DNA of 64,000 nt from Cloacibacillus porcorum (GCF_001701045.1 NZ_CP016757.1:1977501-2041500); one strand, 5' to 3'. Positions 8,047 to 17,180 are shown, counted from the stretch's first letter. The notes: a model not told the origin generated them from the letters alone. Translations and numbers: made by a program.

Positions 8047-8790
8047 TTATTCTCCGTCGCCGATGGCCCCGAGAACCTCGTCTATGAGTCCCTGAAAGGC
8101 AGGCGTGCTTCGCGGCCGCGGATACTGCAGATCTACGGGAAGTTCGCGCGCCACGCGTCCCTCTCCGAGAACTATCACCCGCGTACCGAGGCGCAGTGCC
8201 TCGCCGACGTCGTGTGTCACCATTATAAAGCTCTTTTTTTCTTCAAGGTATAACCGTATCAGCTCACGCTGCATCGTGCGGCGCGTGAAATAGTCAAGGG
8301 CTCCGAGAGGCTCGTCGAGCAATATCACGGGCGGGTTCTTCACAAGCGCGCGTCCGAGGGCGACGCGCTGCGCCATGCCGCCGGAGAGCTGGGCGGGCAG
8401 CGCCCTCTCGTAGCCTTTTAGTCCGACAGTCTCTATCATTTTAAGCGCCCTCTCTCTCAGCCCCTCGTTCCGTTCACGCGGCGGATAGGCGAAAAGGATG
8501 TTGTCGAGCGCCGAAAGCCACGGCATGAGCCGCGCCTCCTGAAAGACCATTCCCGCGGGCAGCGGCTCTTCCTGCGAACAGGAGCGTCCCATGAATTTCA
8601 CGGAACCCGCCGTGGGAGGCTCAAGAGAGGCGAGGATTCGCAGCAGGGTGGTCTTGCCGGAGCCGCTCCTGCCGACGACGGTGACGAACTCGTTCTCCCC
8701 GATCTCTAGAGAGACCTCCCGCAGCGCCTCCACGCGCCGCCCCTCTATGCTGTAGCACTTTGAGACGTTTTCTACCGAAAGGAAGGACAT
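8047..8790 (-). CDS. ABC transporter ATPase, nitrate/sulfonate/taurine type
   Basis: A 247-residue ATP-binding subunit with Walker [10 protein letters not shown] (residues 40-48), signature [15 protein letters not shown], Walker [13 protein letters not shown] and the switch His in [10 protein letters not shown]. It is closest in pattern to SsuB/TauB/ThiZ-like proteins, which energise import of small organic anions or pyrimidine precursors. It overlaps the permease gene by a TGATG junction, so the two are co-translated. No substrate-binding protein gene is present nearby, so the ligand remains open. Confidence 0.88.
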   Translation of the reverse strand: MSFLSVENVSKCYSIEGRRVEALREVSLEIGENEFVTVVGRSGSGKTTLLRILASLEPPTAGSVKFMGRSCSQEEPLPAGMVFQEARLMPWLSALDNILFAYPPRERNEGLRERALKMIETVGLKGYERALPAQLSGGMAQRVALGRALVKNPPVILLDEPLGALDYFTRRTMQRELIRLYLEEKKSFIMVTHDVGEALRLGTRVIVLGEGRVARELPVDLQYPRPRSTPAFQGLIDEVLGAIGDGE

Positions 8791-9545
8791 CAGCGCACTC
8801 TCCCCGCGGCCTTGGAAATAATTACGAAGAGGTAATCCAGCGCCGCTCCGAGCGCACCGATCACAAGTATCCCCATCAGCACGACGTCCGAGCGCGAAAG
8901 CTGCTCGGCGTCAAGGATCATATATCCCAGCCCGGAAGAGGCTGCGACAAGTTCCGCCGCCACAAGCGAACGCCAGCTGTAGCCGAGCCCCAGCTGCAGA
9001 CCGGTAAGAATGGCCGGCAGCGCCGACGGCAGGATCACATGGCGGCAGCGCTCCCAACGGCTGTAGCCAAAGACCCGCGCGACCTCGATGAGCCCGGGAT
9101 CGCAGCCCCTGACGCCCTGCAGCGTATTGAGAAAGACGGGAAAGAAGGTGGCAAGGATGATAAGGATGATCTTGGGGCTCTCCCCGATCCCGAACCAGAG
9201 GATAAGCATCGGAATCACCGCCATCGGCGGGATGTGGCGCAAAAACTCCAGGGTCGGGTCCAGCTGCGCGAGAAGCGGCGGAAAAGAGCCGCACAAAAAC
9301 GCAAGCGAGATGGCAAGCGCCGCGGAGAGGCCGAAGCCGACGGCGATACGGCCGAGGCTGGCGCACATATTCTCCGCCAGCGTTCCGTCTGCGGCGGCGG
9401 TCGTAAAGGCGCGCCACACCGCTCCCGGCGAGGGCAGCAAAAAGGTGTTCCACCAGCCGGCTGAGGCCCCGTACCACCATAAAAGGAGGACTGACAGCGG
9501 GAATAAGGCGCCGCTCATAAGTATTTTCCAGGCAGTATCTTTCAT
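8790..9545 (-). CDS. ABC transporter permease, SsuC/TauC type
   Basis: A 251-residue inner-membrane permease with about six TM helices. The EAA-like coupling motif is present around EVARVFGYSRWERCRHVILPSALPAILTG. The N-terminus (ILMSGALFPLSVLLLWWYGAS) is typical of the sulfonate/nitrate/taurine binding-protein-dependent permeases. It is first in the operon permease-ATPase-MBL hydrolase. The ATG has only a weak upstream ribosome-binding site. The partner solute-binding lipoprotein is missing here and must be encoded elsewhere, if the system is functional. Confidence 0.87.
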   Translation of the reverse strand: MKDTAWKILMSGALFPLSVLLLWWYGASAGWWNTFLLPSPGAVWRAFTTAAADGTLAENMCASLGRIAVGFGLSAALAISLAFLCGSFPPLLAQLDPTLEFLRHIPPMAVIPMLILWFGIGESPKIILIILATFFPVFLNTLQGVRGCDPGLIEVARVFGYSRWERCRHVILPSALPAILTGLQLGLGYSWRSLVAAELVAASSGLGYMILDAEQLSRSDVVLMGILVIGALGAALDYLFVIISKAAGRVR

Positions 9546-9658
9546 CTCATGCGTAAATTCCCATCAATAAAATTCCGCTAGTATTGTACCTCTAAAAGGG
9601 CGAAAGACACTATAATATTAACGGATAAAAAATATTACGCGACAAGGGAGTGTACAGT

Positions 9659-10219
9659 TTGAGCAAAGTAACATGGAAGGCGGGGACGATGCTCTATCCC
9701 CTGCCGCCGGTGATGGTCTCCTGCGGTACGATGGAAAGGGCGAATATCATCACGGTGGCCTGGACGGGCATAGTAAACTCGGAGCCGCCGATGACATACA
9801 TCTCCGTGCGGCCCGAGCGCTTTTCGCACGGTCTGATCAAAGAGACGGGAGAGTTCGTCATCAACCTTACCACCGACAGGCTCGTATGGAACGCCGACTT
9901 CTGCGGCGTGAAATCCGGCCGCGACACAAATAAATTCGCCCTGCCGGGACTCACTGCGGTCAAAGCCAGCGCGGTGAGCGCTCCGATGATAGATGAGAGC
10001 CCCGTAAACATCGAATGCCGCGTCGAGAGGAGCATTCTGTTGGGAAGCCACGAGATGTTCATCGCCAAAATAATCGCCGTCAACGTCAATGAAAAGCTGC
10101 TGGACGCGAAGGGCGTGCTGCATTTGGAAAAGGCCGGCCTTGCGGCGACGGCGCACGGCAAGTATTTCGCGCTTGGCCGCCAGGTGGGAAGTTTCGGATA
10201 TTCGGTAAGAAAGAGATAA
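9659..10219 (+). CDS. Flavin reductase-like FMN-binding protein (flavoredoxin family)
   Basis: About 186 residues with a split-barrel flavin-reductase-like fold. LYPLPPVMVSCG opens the barrel. NIITVAWTGIVNSEPPMTYISVRP is the FMN-phosphate region, and the conserved SGRDTNKFA motif follows. These proteins bind FMN and move electrons in anaerobes (flavoredoxin) or supply reduced flavin. TTG 9659 is the preferred start because AAGGGAG (9644-9650) lies eight bases before it; a GTG at 9650 overlaps that ribosome-binding site. A TATAAT at 9611-9616 is a plausible -10. A 50-residue zinc-ribbon-like gene follows 14 bases later. Confidence 0.82.
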   Translation: MSKVTWKAGTMLYPLPPVMVSCGTMERANIITVAWTGIVNSEPPMTYISVRPERFSHGLIKETGEFVINLTTDRLVWNADFCGVKSGRDTNKFALPGLTAVKASAVSAPMIDESPVNIECRVERSILLGSHEMFIAKIIAVNVNEKLLDAKGVLHLEKAGLAATAHGKYFALGRQVGSFGYSVRKR

Positions 10220-10233
10220 AGGAGAAATCAGCA

Positions 10234-10386
10234 ATGCTTAGATGTGAAATATGCCAGAAGCCCCTGAAGGAGTGTTGCGACCTCTTCCACGAGGCCGAGG
10301 ACGAAAACGGAAACAGCGTAGTGATCTGCTACGAATGCGCGGAGGAGCATAAAATCCCCTTCGAAGATGAGAAAGATAATTTATAA
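10234..10386 (+). CDS. Small zinc-ribbon-like protein (50 aa)
   Basis: A 50-residue frame starting at ATG 10234, seven bases after GGAGA, and ending at TAA 10384-10386. Two CxxC knuckles (CEIC at residues 4-7, CYEC at about 32-35) flank an acidic middle with a CC pair. This arrangement suggests one bound zinc or another soft metal. I do not recognise a named family. It lies 14 bases downstream of the flavin reductase gene on the same strand, so the two are likely co-transcribed and it may be a redox or metal partner of it. Confidence 0.65.
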   Translation: MLRCEICQKPLKECCDLFHEAEDENGNSVVICYECAEEHKIPFEDEKDNL

Positions 10387-10493
10387 ACCGGCACCTTAAT
10401 TATTTTGAGCGGTAGCAACGGGCGGAGAGGCGAATCTTCGATTTCGCGCGATCCGCCCAGTTTATCCGTCAGAGACACCGCAGACGTCACGAA

Positions 10494-10537
10494 GCCGCCC
10501 CGGCCAGACCTAAGATACATTCGGCTGCCGGGGCGGC
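10494..10537. other. Strong GC hairpin downstream of glnN
   Basis: GCCGCCCCGGCCAG (10494-10507) pairs with CTGCCGGGGCGGC (10525-10537) with one bulged base. It lies between the small zinc protein gene and the convergent glnN. Neither side has a clear T-run, so it may be a factor-dependent terminator or an mRNA 3' end stabiliser. Confidence 0.45.
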
Positions 10538-10563
10538 GCAGTTGTGTCTATAATCAGCGGAAT

Positions 10564-12657
10564 TTATACGCTGTAAAGCAGTTCGCCGTATGTCGGATAG
10601 GGCCAGTACTTTTCTCCGACAAAGCGTTCAATCTCATCCGCCGCGGAACGCAGCTCGCCCATCACCGGCAGGACCTTGTCACGGTAATAGAGGGCGGCAT
10701 CCTCCGCGCTCCCGCACTCTTCCGCCTCCGTCAGGATTCCCTCAAGCCTGTTGATATTCACATAGAGCGAATCGGTCAGCGTGCGCAGGTACTTGAGCAT
10801 ATTGATCTCCATCGCGCAGTCCAGCTCCGGGCAGGCCGTCTTAACCGCCACCGCCGTCTCGCTGAGACGCTTGAGGTAGGTGTAGGCGGCGGGGATGATA
10901 TCCTTCCGCACCATCTCGGCCATCGTCAGCGCCTCTATCCTGATCACCTTGCAGTAGTTCTCAAGATGTACCTCGCAGCGCGAGCGCATCTCAACCTCCG
11001 TGAACACCTTATGCTTGGTAAAGAGCGCGATATTCTTCGCGTCGACATAGTGCGGCATGGCGTCGGGGGTCGTCCGGTAGTTGGAAAGGCCGCGGCGCGC
11101 CGCCTCCTCGAGCCAGGCATCCTCGTAACCGTTGCCGTTGAAAATGATGCGCTTATGTTCGGATATCGTCTTCCTGATAAGACCGTTGAGCGTCTCTTTA
11201 AAATCACCGGCCCCCTCCAGGACGTCGGCGAACTGCTCGAGTTCCTCGGCGACAATCGTATTGAGCACAATGTTCGGCCCCGCGATCGACTGGCTTGAGC
11301 CTAGCATACGAAACTCAAACTTATTGCCCGTAAAGGCGAAGGGAGATGTCCGGTTGCGGTCGGTGGTATCCCTGCGGAAGAGCGGCAGCGTATCCACGCC
11401 GATCTCCATATGGCTCGCGACCCGGTCCTTATAGACGGTACCCTTCTCTATCGACTCCAGAATATCCATCAGCTCCTCGCCGATAAACATCGAGATGACC
11501 GCCGGCGGCGCTTCGTTAGCGCCGAGCCGGTGGTCGTTGCCCGCCGTCGCAACGACTGCGCGGAGCATATCTTGATACTCGTCCACGCCCTTTATTACCG
11601 CGCAGAGAAAGAGAAGGAACTGGGCGTTCTCCGAAGGTGTCCTGCCGGGATCAAGCAGATTAAGGCCGTTGTCCGTCGCGAGCGACCAGTTGATATGCTT
11701 GCCGGAGCCGTTGACCTCGGCAAATGGCTTTTCATGCAGGAGGCAGACGAGCCCATGGCGGTCGGCGACCTTTTTCATCAGCTCCATCGTCAGCTGGTTA
11801 TGGTCGCAGCTCATATTGGTGTTGGTAAATATCGGCGCCAGCTCATGCTGTGCGGGAGCGACCTCGTTGTGCTCGGTCTTCGCCAAGATGCCGAGCTTCC
11901 AGAGCTCCTCGTCGAGATCGGCCATAAACTCCGTCACGCGCGGGAGTATCGCGCCGAAATAGTGGTCGTCCAGCTCCTGTCCCTTCGGCGGCTTAGCCCC
12001 GAAGAGCGTGCGCCCCGTAAAGCGCAGGTCCTTACGTTTTTTGTAAAGCTCTTTGTCGACGAGAAAATATTCCTGTTCCGGCCCCACCGTCGTGGTGACA
12101 TGAGTGACGTCGTTGTTGCCGAAGAGCCGCAAAATACGCAGTGCCTGAACGTTGATGACGTCCATCGAGCGCAGGAGCGGAGTCTTCTTGTCAAGCACCT
12201 CGCCGCCGTAAGAGCAGAAGACGGTGGGGATGCAGAGGGTGTTTTCCTTTATAAAGGCATATGACGTTGGGTCCCAGGCGGTATAGCCCCGCGCCTCAAA
12301 GGTGGCGCGCAGGCCGCCGGAGGGAAAGGAGGAGGCGTCCGGCTCACCCTTTATCAGCTCCTTGCCGGAAAATTCCATTATCACCCTGCCGTTGTCGAGC
12401 GGCGAAATGAAGCTGTCGTGCTTCTCCGCCGTTATCCCCGTCATCGGCTGGAACCAGTGGGTGAAATGCGTCGCGCCCTTCTCCACCGCCCAGTCCTTCA
12501 TCGCGTTGGCGACGACGTTGGCGATATCACGCGCGACCGGCTTTCCCTCGCTGACGGACTTCTTGAACGCCTTGAAGGTCTCCTTCGGAAGGCGCTGCTT
12601 CATCGTAAAGTCGTTAAATACCATCGTGCCGAATATCTCTTCTACCTTTGCCATCAT
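10564..12657 (-). CDS. glnN: Glutamine synthetase type III
   Basis: About 697 residues, the normal size for type III glutamine synthetase, which makes glutamine from glutamate, ammonia and ATP in the cytosol. Visible motifs: an N-terminal region specific to GSIII ([11 protein letters not shown]), the ATP/glutamate site [14 protein letters not shown], and the catalytic [26 protein letters not shown] 12657 is five bases after AGGAG; a GTG two codons earlier overlaps the ribosome-binding site. The long AT-rich upstream region (12664-12840) should carry its promoter. The enzyme is common in Bacteroidetes, cyanobacteria and some Firmicutes/Synergistota. Confidence 0.95.
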   Translation of the reverse strand: MMAKVEEIFGTMVFNDFTMKQRLPKETFKAFKKSVSEGKPVARDIANVVANAMKDWAVEKGATHFTHWFQPMTGITAEKHDSFISPLDNGRVIMEFSGKELIKGEPDASSFPSGGLRATFEARGYTAWDPTSYAFIKENTLCIPTVFCSYGGEVLDKKTPLLRSMDVINVQALRILRLFGNNDVTHVTTTVGPEQEYFLVDKELYKKRKDLRFTGRTLFGAKPPKGQELDDHYFGAILPRVTEFMADLDEELWKLGILAKTEHNEVAPAQHELAPIFTNTNMSCDHNQLTMELMKKVADRHGLVCLLHEKPFAEVNGSGKHINWSLATDNGLNLLDPGRTPSENAQFLLFLCAVIKGVDEYQDMLRAVVATAGNDHRLGANEAPPAVISMFIGEELMDILESIEKGTVYKDRVASHMEIGVDTLPLFRRDTTDRNRTSPFAFTGNKFEFRMLGSSQSIAGPNIVLNTIVAEELEQFADVLEGAGDFKETLNGLIRKTISEHKRIIFNGNGYEDAWLEEAARRGLSNYRTTPDAMPHYVDAKNIALFTKHKVFTEVEMRSRCEVHLENYCKVIRIEALTMAEMVRKDIIPAAYTYLKRLSETAVAVKTACPELDCAMEINMLKYLRTLTDSLYVNINRLEGILTEAEECGSAEDAALYYRDKVLPVMGELRSAADEIERFVGEKYWPYPTYGELLYSV

Positions 12658-12844
12658 AACCACTCCTTTTCAAAGGACTATCTTCTTAACGCGGACATGA
12701 TATCGTAGCTTGCAGTATATGTCAATATTTAAGCAAGATATTTTGAGATTTTTTATGCTTAGCTTTATATATAAATTTACTAACAAACAAAAACAGTATA
12801 ATTAAGCGTAATTATATAAAATTTAAGCATATTTGATGTAAAAA

Positions 12845-12886
12845 GACACAAAAACGAAACGCGCGCCCGGCAGAAGCGGGCGCGCG
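12845..12886 (-). terminator. Intrinsic terminator of the pseudopilin gene
   Basis: On the minus strand a perfect 10-bp stem (CGCGCGCCCG at 12860-12869 against CGGGCGCGCG at 12877-12886, 7-base loop) is followed by GTTTCGTTTTTGTG. It lies about 65 bases after the pseudopilin stop. The remaining 12664-12844 region is AT-rich with no gene and probably holds the glnN promoter. Confidence 0.75.
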
Positions 12887-12949
12887 TGAGAACGGGGGTT
12901 TTATAAAAATATTTTTAGTAAATAAAAAAGCAACTGACCGGGATATAGC

Positions 12950-13735
12950 TTATGAAAGCTGCTTAAATGAGGTAGCGTCAATTATCGCATTCGACTGACC
13001 ACTCGTTGTATTCTTTATAATTTTTACTGTGCCATTAACAAAAGTTTTTGTTACAGGGTCATATTTCGTTACATTTACCGTTTGATTTATCTTGTTAGAT
13101 ATTTTTTCTTTTGTGAAATAAAAAGTATAATTATTACCATTCTTTTTTATCTGCCACGAATAGTTAGATAAATCGATTCCGATATCTTCCCCTATCTGCT
13201 TTGTCATTTTTGAACCGTAGTTTTCCCCAGTGGAATCTAAAGTACCATTCGCAGGATTTACTTTACTAAAATAGTCGGCGACCGTTTTAACATCTCTAGC
13301 TAATCCATCATAATTTTTTTTACCGGTTAAGAATCCATATAATTTTTTCGTTAAAGAATCAGAAAAACCATTATTATGTATCATACATTCAGCCACCACA
13401 ACATTGGGGTCTACAAGGGTAATCGCGCATTTTCCATGAGCGGGGCAGACTCCGCTGAAAACTTCAAAATCATCATCGCCATAATCAAGCACCATTTTAG
13501 GATGTTCAGCCTTTACTTTCTCCAAAACTTCAGTAAAAGTTAATGAAGATTCGGATATTCTATAAATATTATAGCTGCGCTCCAAGATTTTTCTGTTATT
13601 TAAACAGGCGGTCTCCTCCGCCTTATCGGTGGCGCTGCCGCTTGAAATCATCATCAGGCCGGCAAGTATACCTATCACGATTATCACTATCAACATTTCC
13701 ACAAGAGTGAAGGCTTTTCTCGCATCCTTGCGCAT
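12950..13735 (-). CDS. Orphan type IV pilin-like protein (prepilin N-terminus)
   Basis: About 261 residues. A short basic leader (MRKDARKA) precedes FTLVEMLIVIIVIGILAGLMM, the class III prepilin signature with Glu at mature position 5. The residue before the cleavage site is Ala rather than the usual Gly. The remaining ~225 residues form an unrecognised globular region with one Cys pair (CPAHGKC). ATG 13735 has GGGGAG eight bases upstream. The gene is much more AT-rich than its neighbours (poly-A/T codons, Asn/Lys rich), suggesting recent acquisition. No other pilus genes are nearby, so it is a lone pilin-like or pseudopilin protein needing a prepilin peptidase encoded elsewhere. Confidence 0.78.
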   Translation of the reverse strand: MRKDARKAFTLVEMLIVIIVIGILAGLMMISSGSATDKAEETACLNNRKILERSYNIYRISESSLTFTEVLEKVKAEHPKMVLDYGDDDFEVFSGVCPAHGKCAITLVDPNVVVAECMIHNNGFSDSLTKKLYGFLTGKKNYDGLARDVKTVADYFSKVNPANGTLDSTGENYGSKMTKQIGEDIGIDLSNYSWQIKKNGNNYTFYFTKEKISNKINQTVNVTKYDPVTKTFVNGTVKIIKNTTSGQSNAIIDATSFKQLS

Positions 13736-14191
13736 ATTTATCACTCCCCTTTTACAAAAATCGCGGACATTATAACTCCTATTTTATAGCGATTATAACA
13801 CGCCGCGCCCTCAATTACCACACACAGGCAAACGCGTCAACAGCAAAATAGGAAATGAATTGCGGTTCTGTGTTATGCTCTTCCGTCGCTCCGGCCTCCG
13901 AGCCGGAGTCAAGGAGCGTTGGTTTTGCTTTACAAGCGGTTGTGTGAAACAAACCTGAAGTCGCTGAATGCCGGGTCAAGCCCGGCATGACATAATAAAT
14001 CGCAATTTATCGTTTACCCTGTCGAAGCTAAATCGCTATTTACCGCTTTCCCCTATCGAAGATAAATCGGCGTTTAGAAGTGCGAGTTGCTAAATAACTT
14101 TGGGCTCTGGAACCGGAGCCGTATCTTTATACGGTGAGGATGCCAGAGCCCGAAGTTATGACGCAAGTCGTGCTTATAAACGCCGATTTAC
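13736..14191. repeat. Repeat-rich intergenic region with REP-like and nested palindromes
   Basis: No gene is visible in these 456 bases. They contain CTCCGGC/GCCGGAG (13889-13908), the REP-like ATGCCGGG-TCAAG-CCCGGCAT (13968-13988), several variants of AAATCGC-n-ATTTA with CGAAG between (13995-14062), and a 128-bp nested palindrome (14063-14190, listed separately). The pseudopilin promoter should lie in the first ~60 bases upstream of that gene. Confidence 0.6.
14063..14190. repeat. 128-bp nested inverted repeat abutting the ahpC stop codon
   Basis: Outer arms TAAATCGGCGTTTA (14063-14076) and TAAACGCCGATTTA (14177-14190) are perfectly complementary. Inner arms GGGCTCTGG (14102-14110) and CCAGAGCCC (14153-14161) also pair, as does the tip CCGTAT-CTTT-ATACGG (14119-14134). 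The segments between are imperfectly complementary. The element ends one base before the peroxiredoxin stop. It could be a small non-autonomous mobile element or act as a terminator or mRNA 3' structure. Confidence 0.65.
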
Positions 14192-14755
14192 CTAGATCTT
14201 TCCGACAAGATCGAGACCGGGTTTCAGCGTCTCTTTACCTGGGGTCCACTTCGCCGGACAGACACGGTCGCCGTACTGGGCAACAAACTGAAGGGCCAAA
14301 ATCTTTCTGAAGAGTTCGTCCGCGTTGCGTCCGACGTTGCCGGCGTTCACCTCGTAGGCGCATATCCTGCCCTCGGGGTTAACAATGAATGTTCCGCGCT
14401 CCGCGATCCCCTGGTCCTCGATCATCACCTCAAAATCGCGCGCGAGTTTACCGGTGGGGTCCGCAAGCATCGGGAATTTGATCGCTTTGATCGTCTCTGA
14501 GGCGTCCTGCCACGCTTTGTGGACAAAATGGGTATCGCAGGAGACGGAATAGACCTCGCAGCCTACCTCTTTAAGCTCCTCGTATTTGTCGGCAAGGTCC
14601 TTAAGCTCCGTGGGGCATACGAAGGTAAAGTCCGCCGGATAGAAGAAAAATACCGACCATTTGCCAAGGATGTCGGCCTTTGACACCGTCTTAAATTCAA
14701 AATCATGATAGGCGTTTACTGTAAAGTCACTGACTTCTTTTCCGATAAGAGACAT
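14192..14755 (-). CDS. ahpC: Typical 2-Cys peroxiredoxin (AhpC)
   Basis: A 187-residue cytosolic peroxidase that reduces H2O2 and organic hydroperoxides. The peroxidatic Cys is in FYPADFTFVCPTE (about residue 48), and the resolving Cys is in DRVCPAKWTPG (about 167). FVHKAWQDAS is a family signature. No AhpF gene is nearby, so its reductant is unknown (thioredoxin or rubredoxin-type systems are possible in anaerobes). The ATG has AGGAGG eight bases upstream. A strong promoter and a PerR/Fur-like box lie upstream (separate entries), pointing to peroxide or iron control. Confidence 0.95.
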   Translation of the reverse strand: MSLIGKEVSDFTVNAYHDFEFKTVSKADILGKWSVFFFYPADFTFVCPTELKDLADKYEELKEVGCEVYSVSCDTHFVHKAWQDASETIKAIKFPMLADPTGKLARDFEVMIEDQGIAERGTFIVNPEGRICAYEVNAGNVGRNADELFRKILALQFVAQYGDRVCPAKWTPGKETLKPGLDLVGKI

Positions 14756-14808
14756 CTTTAGATCCTCCTGAATTTTTTATTTTATGTTAGCCTCAACTAA
14801 CTAAATTA

Positions 14809-14856
14809 AATTTATCATCATTGAGATGATTTGTCAATAATTTATAATAATTATTT
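14809..14856 (-). promoter_or_regulatory. ahpC promoter with PerR/Fur-like box
   Basis: On the minus strand, TTGACA (14832-14837) and TAAATT (14809-14814) are separated by 17 bases. Just upstream lies TTATAATAATTATTT (14842-14856), 13 of 15 matches to the PerR consensus TTATAATnATTATAA. Fur-type boxes are related, so the regulator is not decided by sequence alone. The rest of 14857-15035 holds no gene; it should contain the promoter of the divergent transporter gene. Confidence 0.6.
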
Positions 14857-15035
14857 TTTATTTCTTTTAATGCTCATCAAAACTAGATGTGATATGCCTC
14901 GCCCGCTTAGCTGATCGAGAACAGGTGCAGCTCCAATGGCCGATAAATTATTGTACTTTTGCCGCCGCTTGCGATAAACTGGTACCCATCTCATCCATCA
15001 TATGTGATACGCCATTTAATCGGAGGCTGATAGCG

Positions 15036-15929
15036 ATGCGGCCGTCAGTAAGAAGAGATAAGCTGTTACCTGTTATATTTATAATGCTGCAGAGCGTCAT
15101 CTACGGCTTTGGAAATCCGCTGACAAAGATCGCCTATTACAGTATCACGCCGCTGTGGTGTCTTACGCTGCGCTTCTCGCTCGCCTTCGTGCTCTTCGCC
15201 GCCTTTTTCGGTAAGGAGGCCTATTTGAGGCTGCGCGGCGTGAGGGCGGCGGACTATCTTCCCGCGGGAATCAGCGCGGCGCTGGTCTTTATCCTCAATA
15301 ATATCGCCCTTAACATGACCAGCGCGACCAACGTCGGCTTTATCATGTCGCTGCCGGTGGTGATCGCCCCGCTGATGGCCGTACCCATCTTAAAGCGCCG
15401 CTATGATATCCGTCACCTGCCGGTACAGCTCGGGGCGCTGGGCGGCATCTATCTGCTCTGCTGCAGCGGCGGCGAACTGCGGCTGAACGCCGGCGATCTG
15501 ATCGTCCTGCTCTCCACCGTCTGCTGGGCCGCTTCGCTGGCGTACAGCGAACGCTCTCTCGCAAATATCGACGCCGCCTCGGTCACGCTGGTCCAGATAA
15601 CGGCTACGGCGCTGATGAGCTTTGTCTGCGCCGTCATCTTTGAACGGAGCGCCTCTCTCTCCGCCGTCAAACCGGCGGCGTGGATGGTGGTCGTATATCT
15701 GGCCGTCACCTGCAGCTGTCTCGGCTTCATGCTGCAAAATCTCGCGCTGCGCCGCACCTCATCCGCCGCCGTCGCCCTGCTGCAGACCATGCAGCCGATA
15801 ATGACGACCGCCGCCGCCTGGATGCTGCTCGGCGAAAGGCTGGACTTCGTCGGGATGGCCGGCGCCGCCGTCATAATCATCTGCATCGTAGCGGAGGTCT
15901 ATGTGAGCGGCAAAACCGCGTCCGCGTAG
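15036..15929 (+). CDS. DMT-superfamily (EamA) transporter
   Basis: A 297-residue inner-membrane protein with about ten TM helices arranged as two EamA repeats. The first is from KLLPVIFIMLQSVIYGFGNP, the second from AGDLIVLLSTVCWAASLAYS. The family exports or imports amino acids, nucleosides and other metabolites; substrate cannot be assigned. I chose ATG 15036 because GGAGG ends nine bases upstream and the protein begins at the normal place. It is convergent with the end of the pdu operon. Confidence 0.87.
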   Translation: MRPSVRRDKLLPVIFIMLQSVIYGFGNPLTKIAYYSITPLWCLTLRFSLAFVLFAAFFGKEAYLRLRGVRAADYLPAGISAALVFILNNIALNMTSATNVGFIMSLPVVIAPLMAVPILKRRYDIRHLPVQLGALGGIYLLCCSGGELRLNAGDLIVLLSTVCWAASLAYSERSLANIDAASVTLVQITATALMSFVCAVIFERSASLSAVKPAAWMVVVYLAVTCSCLGFMLQNLALRRTSSAAVALLQTMQPIMTTAAAWMLLGERLDFVGMAGAAVIIICIVAEVYVSGKTASA

Positions 15930-15949
15930 AGTAAAAGAGAAGATAGAAA

Positions 15950-15986
15950 GAGACCGGGCCTCCAGGGAACGCTGTGGCCAGGTCTC
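15950..15986 (-). terminator. Terminator-like hairpin at the end of the pdu operon
   Basis: GAGACCGGGCC (15950-15960) pairs with GGCCAGGTCTC (15976-15986) with a single mismatch. Read on the minus strand it is followed by the T-rich CTTTCTATCTTCTCTTTT. It lies between the convergent transporter gene and fucO and could stop transcription from both sides. Confidence 0.6.
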
Positions 15987-16000
15987 CGTTTGGCTATAAA

Positions 16001-17155
16001 CTAGAACGCCTCTTTGTAGAGGGCGAGGATATCTTCCTTTGTCGCCTTGCGCGGGTTGCCGGGGGTGCAGACGTCGGCGAAGGCCGATTCCGTGAGCGCC
16101 TCGAGGTCGGCCTCTTTCACATTGAGCTCGGAGAGCTTCTGCGGTATATGGACGTCTTTCGAGAGCTGGCGCACCGCGTCGACGGCGGCCCTGCGATACT
16201 CGGCGGGGCTCATCTTGTCGACTCCCTCGACGCCGAAGACTCTCGCGATCTCGCGGTATTTCTCACCGGTATAGTCGGCGTTATATTCCATGATATAGGG
16301 CAGCAGCAGGGCGTTCGCGACACCGTGCGGCATGTCGTAGAAGGCTCCGAGCGGATGGGCCATGCCGTGGACCAGGCCTAGACCGACATTTGAATAAGCC
16401 ATGCCAGTCACGTACTGTCCGAGAGCCATGTTCTCCTTGGCCTGAGAGCAGTCGTCGTTGACGGCGGCGCGCAGGTTGTCGGCGATAAGCTGGATCGACT
16501 TAAGGCTGAACATATCCGAAAGTTCCCACGCTCCTGGCGTGATATATCCCTCTATCGCGTGGGTGAGGGCGTCCATGCCCGTGGCGGCGGCGAGGCCTTT
16601 CGGCATCGAGCTCATCATATCGGCGTCCACGACCGCGATCTGCGGGATATCATGCGGATCGACACAGACAAACTTACGCCGCTTTTCCTCGTCGGTGATG
16701 ACATAGTTGATCGTAGTCTCCGCGGCGGTACCGGCGGTCGTCGGGACCGCGAAGGTCGGCACCGCGGGGTGTTTCGTCGGAGCGACGCCTTCGAGCGAAC
16801 GAACGTCGGCATATTCTGGATTGTTGATGATGATGCCCGTCCCCTTTGCGGTATCCATCGAGGAGCCGCCTCCAATGGCGATCATGTAGTCGGCCCCCGC
16901 GGCCTTAAAGGCGGCCACGCAGTCCTGCACGTTTTTGATCGTCGGGTTCTGCTTGAGGCTGTCAAACACCGCGTAGGCAAGTCCAGCCTCTTCGAGAACG
17001 TCAAATACCTTCTTCGCCACACCGAATTTGATAAGGTCCTTATCAGTTACGATGAGCGCCTTTTTAAATCCGCGGCGCGCCACCTCTTCAGGGATGTTTT
17101 TGATCGCGCCCGCGCCAAAATACGCCGTTCCATTCCAGACCATACGGTTTGCCAT
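16001..17155 (-). CDS. fucO: Iron-containing alcohol dehydrogenase, lactaldehyde reductase (FucO) type
   Basis: A 384-residue group III alcohol dehydrogenase. It follows E. coli FucO closely over its length: ANRMVWNGTAYFGAGA start, IAIGGGSSMDTAKG NAD site, FVCVDPHDIPQIAVVDADMM, and the iron ligands in DALTHAIEGY and HGMAHPLGAFYDMPHG. FucO interconverts lactaldehyde and 1,2-propanediol with NADH. As last gene of the pdu operon it may reduce lactaldehyde from deoxysugars to propanediol or serve as an extra 1-propanol dehydrogenase; a separate PduQ-type enzyme is encoded at 36141-37277. The gap to pduV is only 25 bases, so it is in the operon. Confidence 0.88.
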   Translation of the reverse strand: MANRMVWNGTAYFGAGAIKNIPEEVARRGFKKALIVTDKDLIKFGVAKKVFDVLEEAGLAYAVFDSLKQNPTIKNVQDCVAAFKAAGADYMIAIGGGSSMDTAKGTGIIINNPEYADVRSLEGVAPTKHPAVPTFAVPTTAGTAAETTINYVITDEEKRRKFVCVDPHDIPQIAVVDADMMSSMPKGLAAATGMDALTHAIEGYITPGAWELSDMFSLKSIQLIADNLRAAVNDDCSQAKENMALGQYVTGMAYSNVGLGLVHGMAHPLGAFYDMPHGVANALLLPYIMEYNADYTGEKYREIARVFGVEGVDKMSPAEYRRAAVDAVRQLSKDVHIPQKLSELNVKEADLEALTESAFADVCTPGNPRKATKEDILALYKEAF

Positions 17156-17180
17156 CTTTTACGTCTCTCCTTTTAACCTT

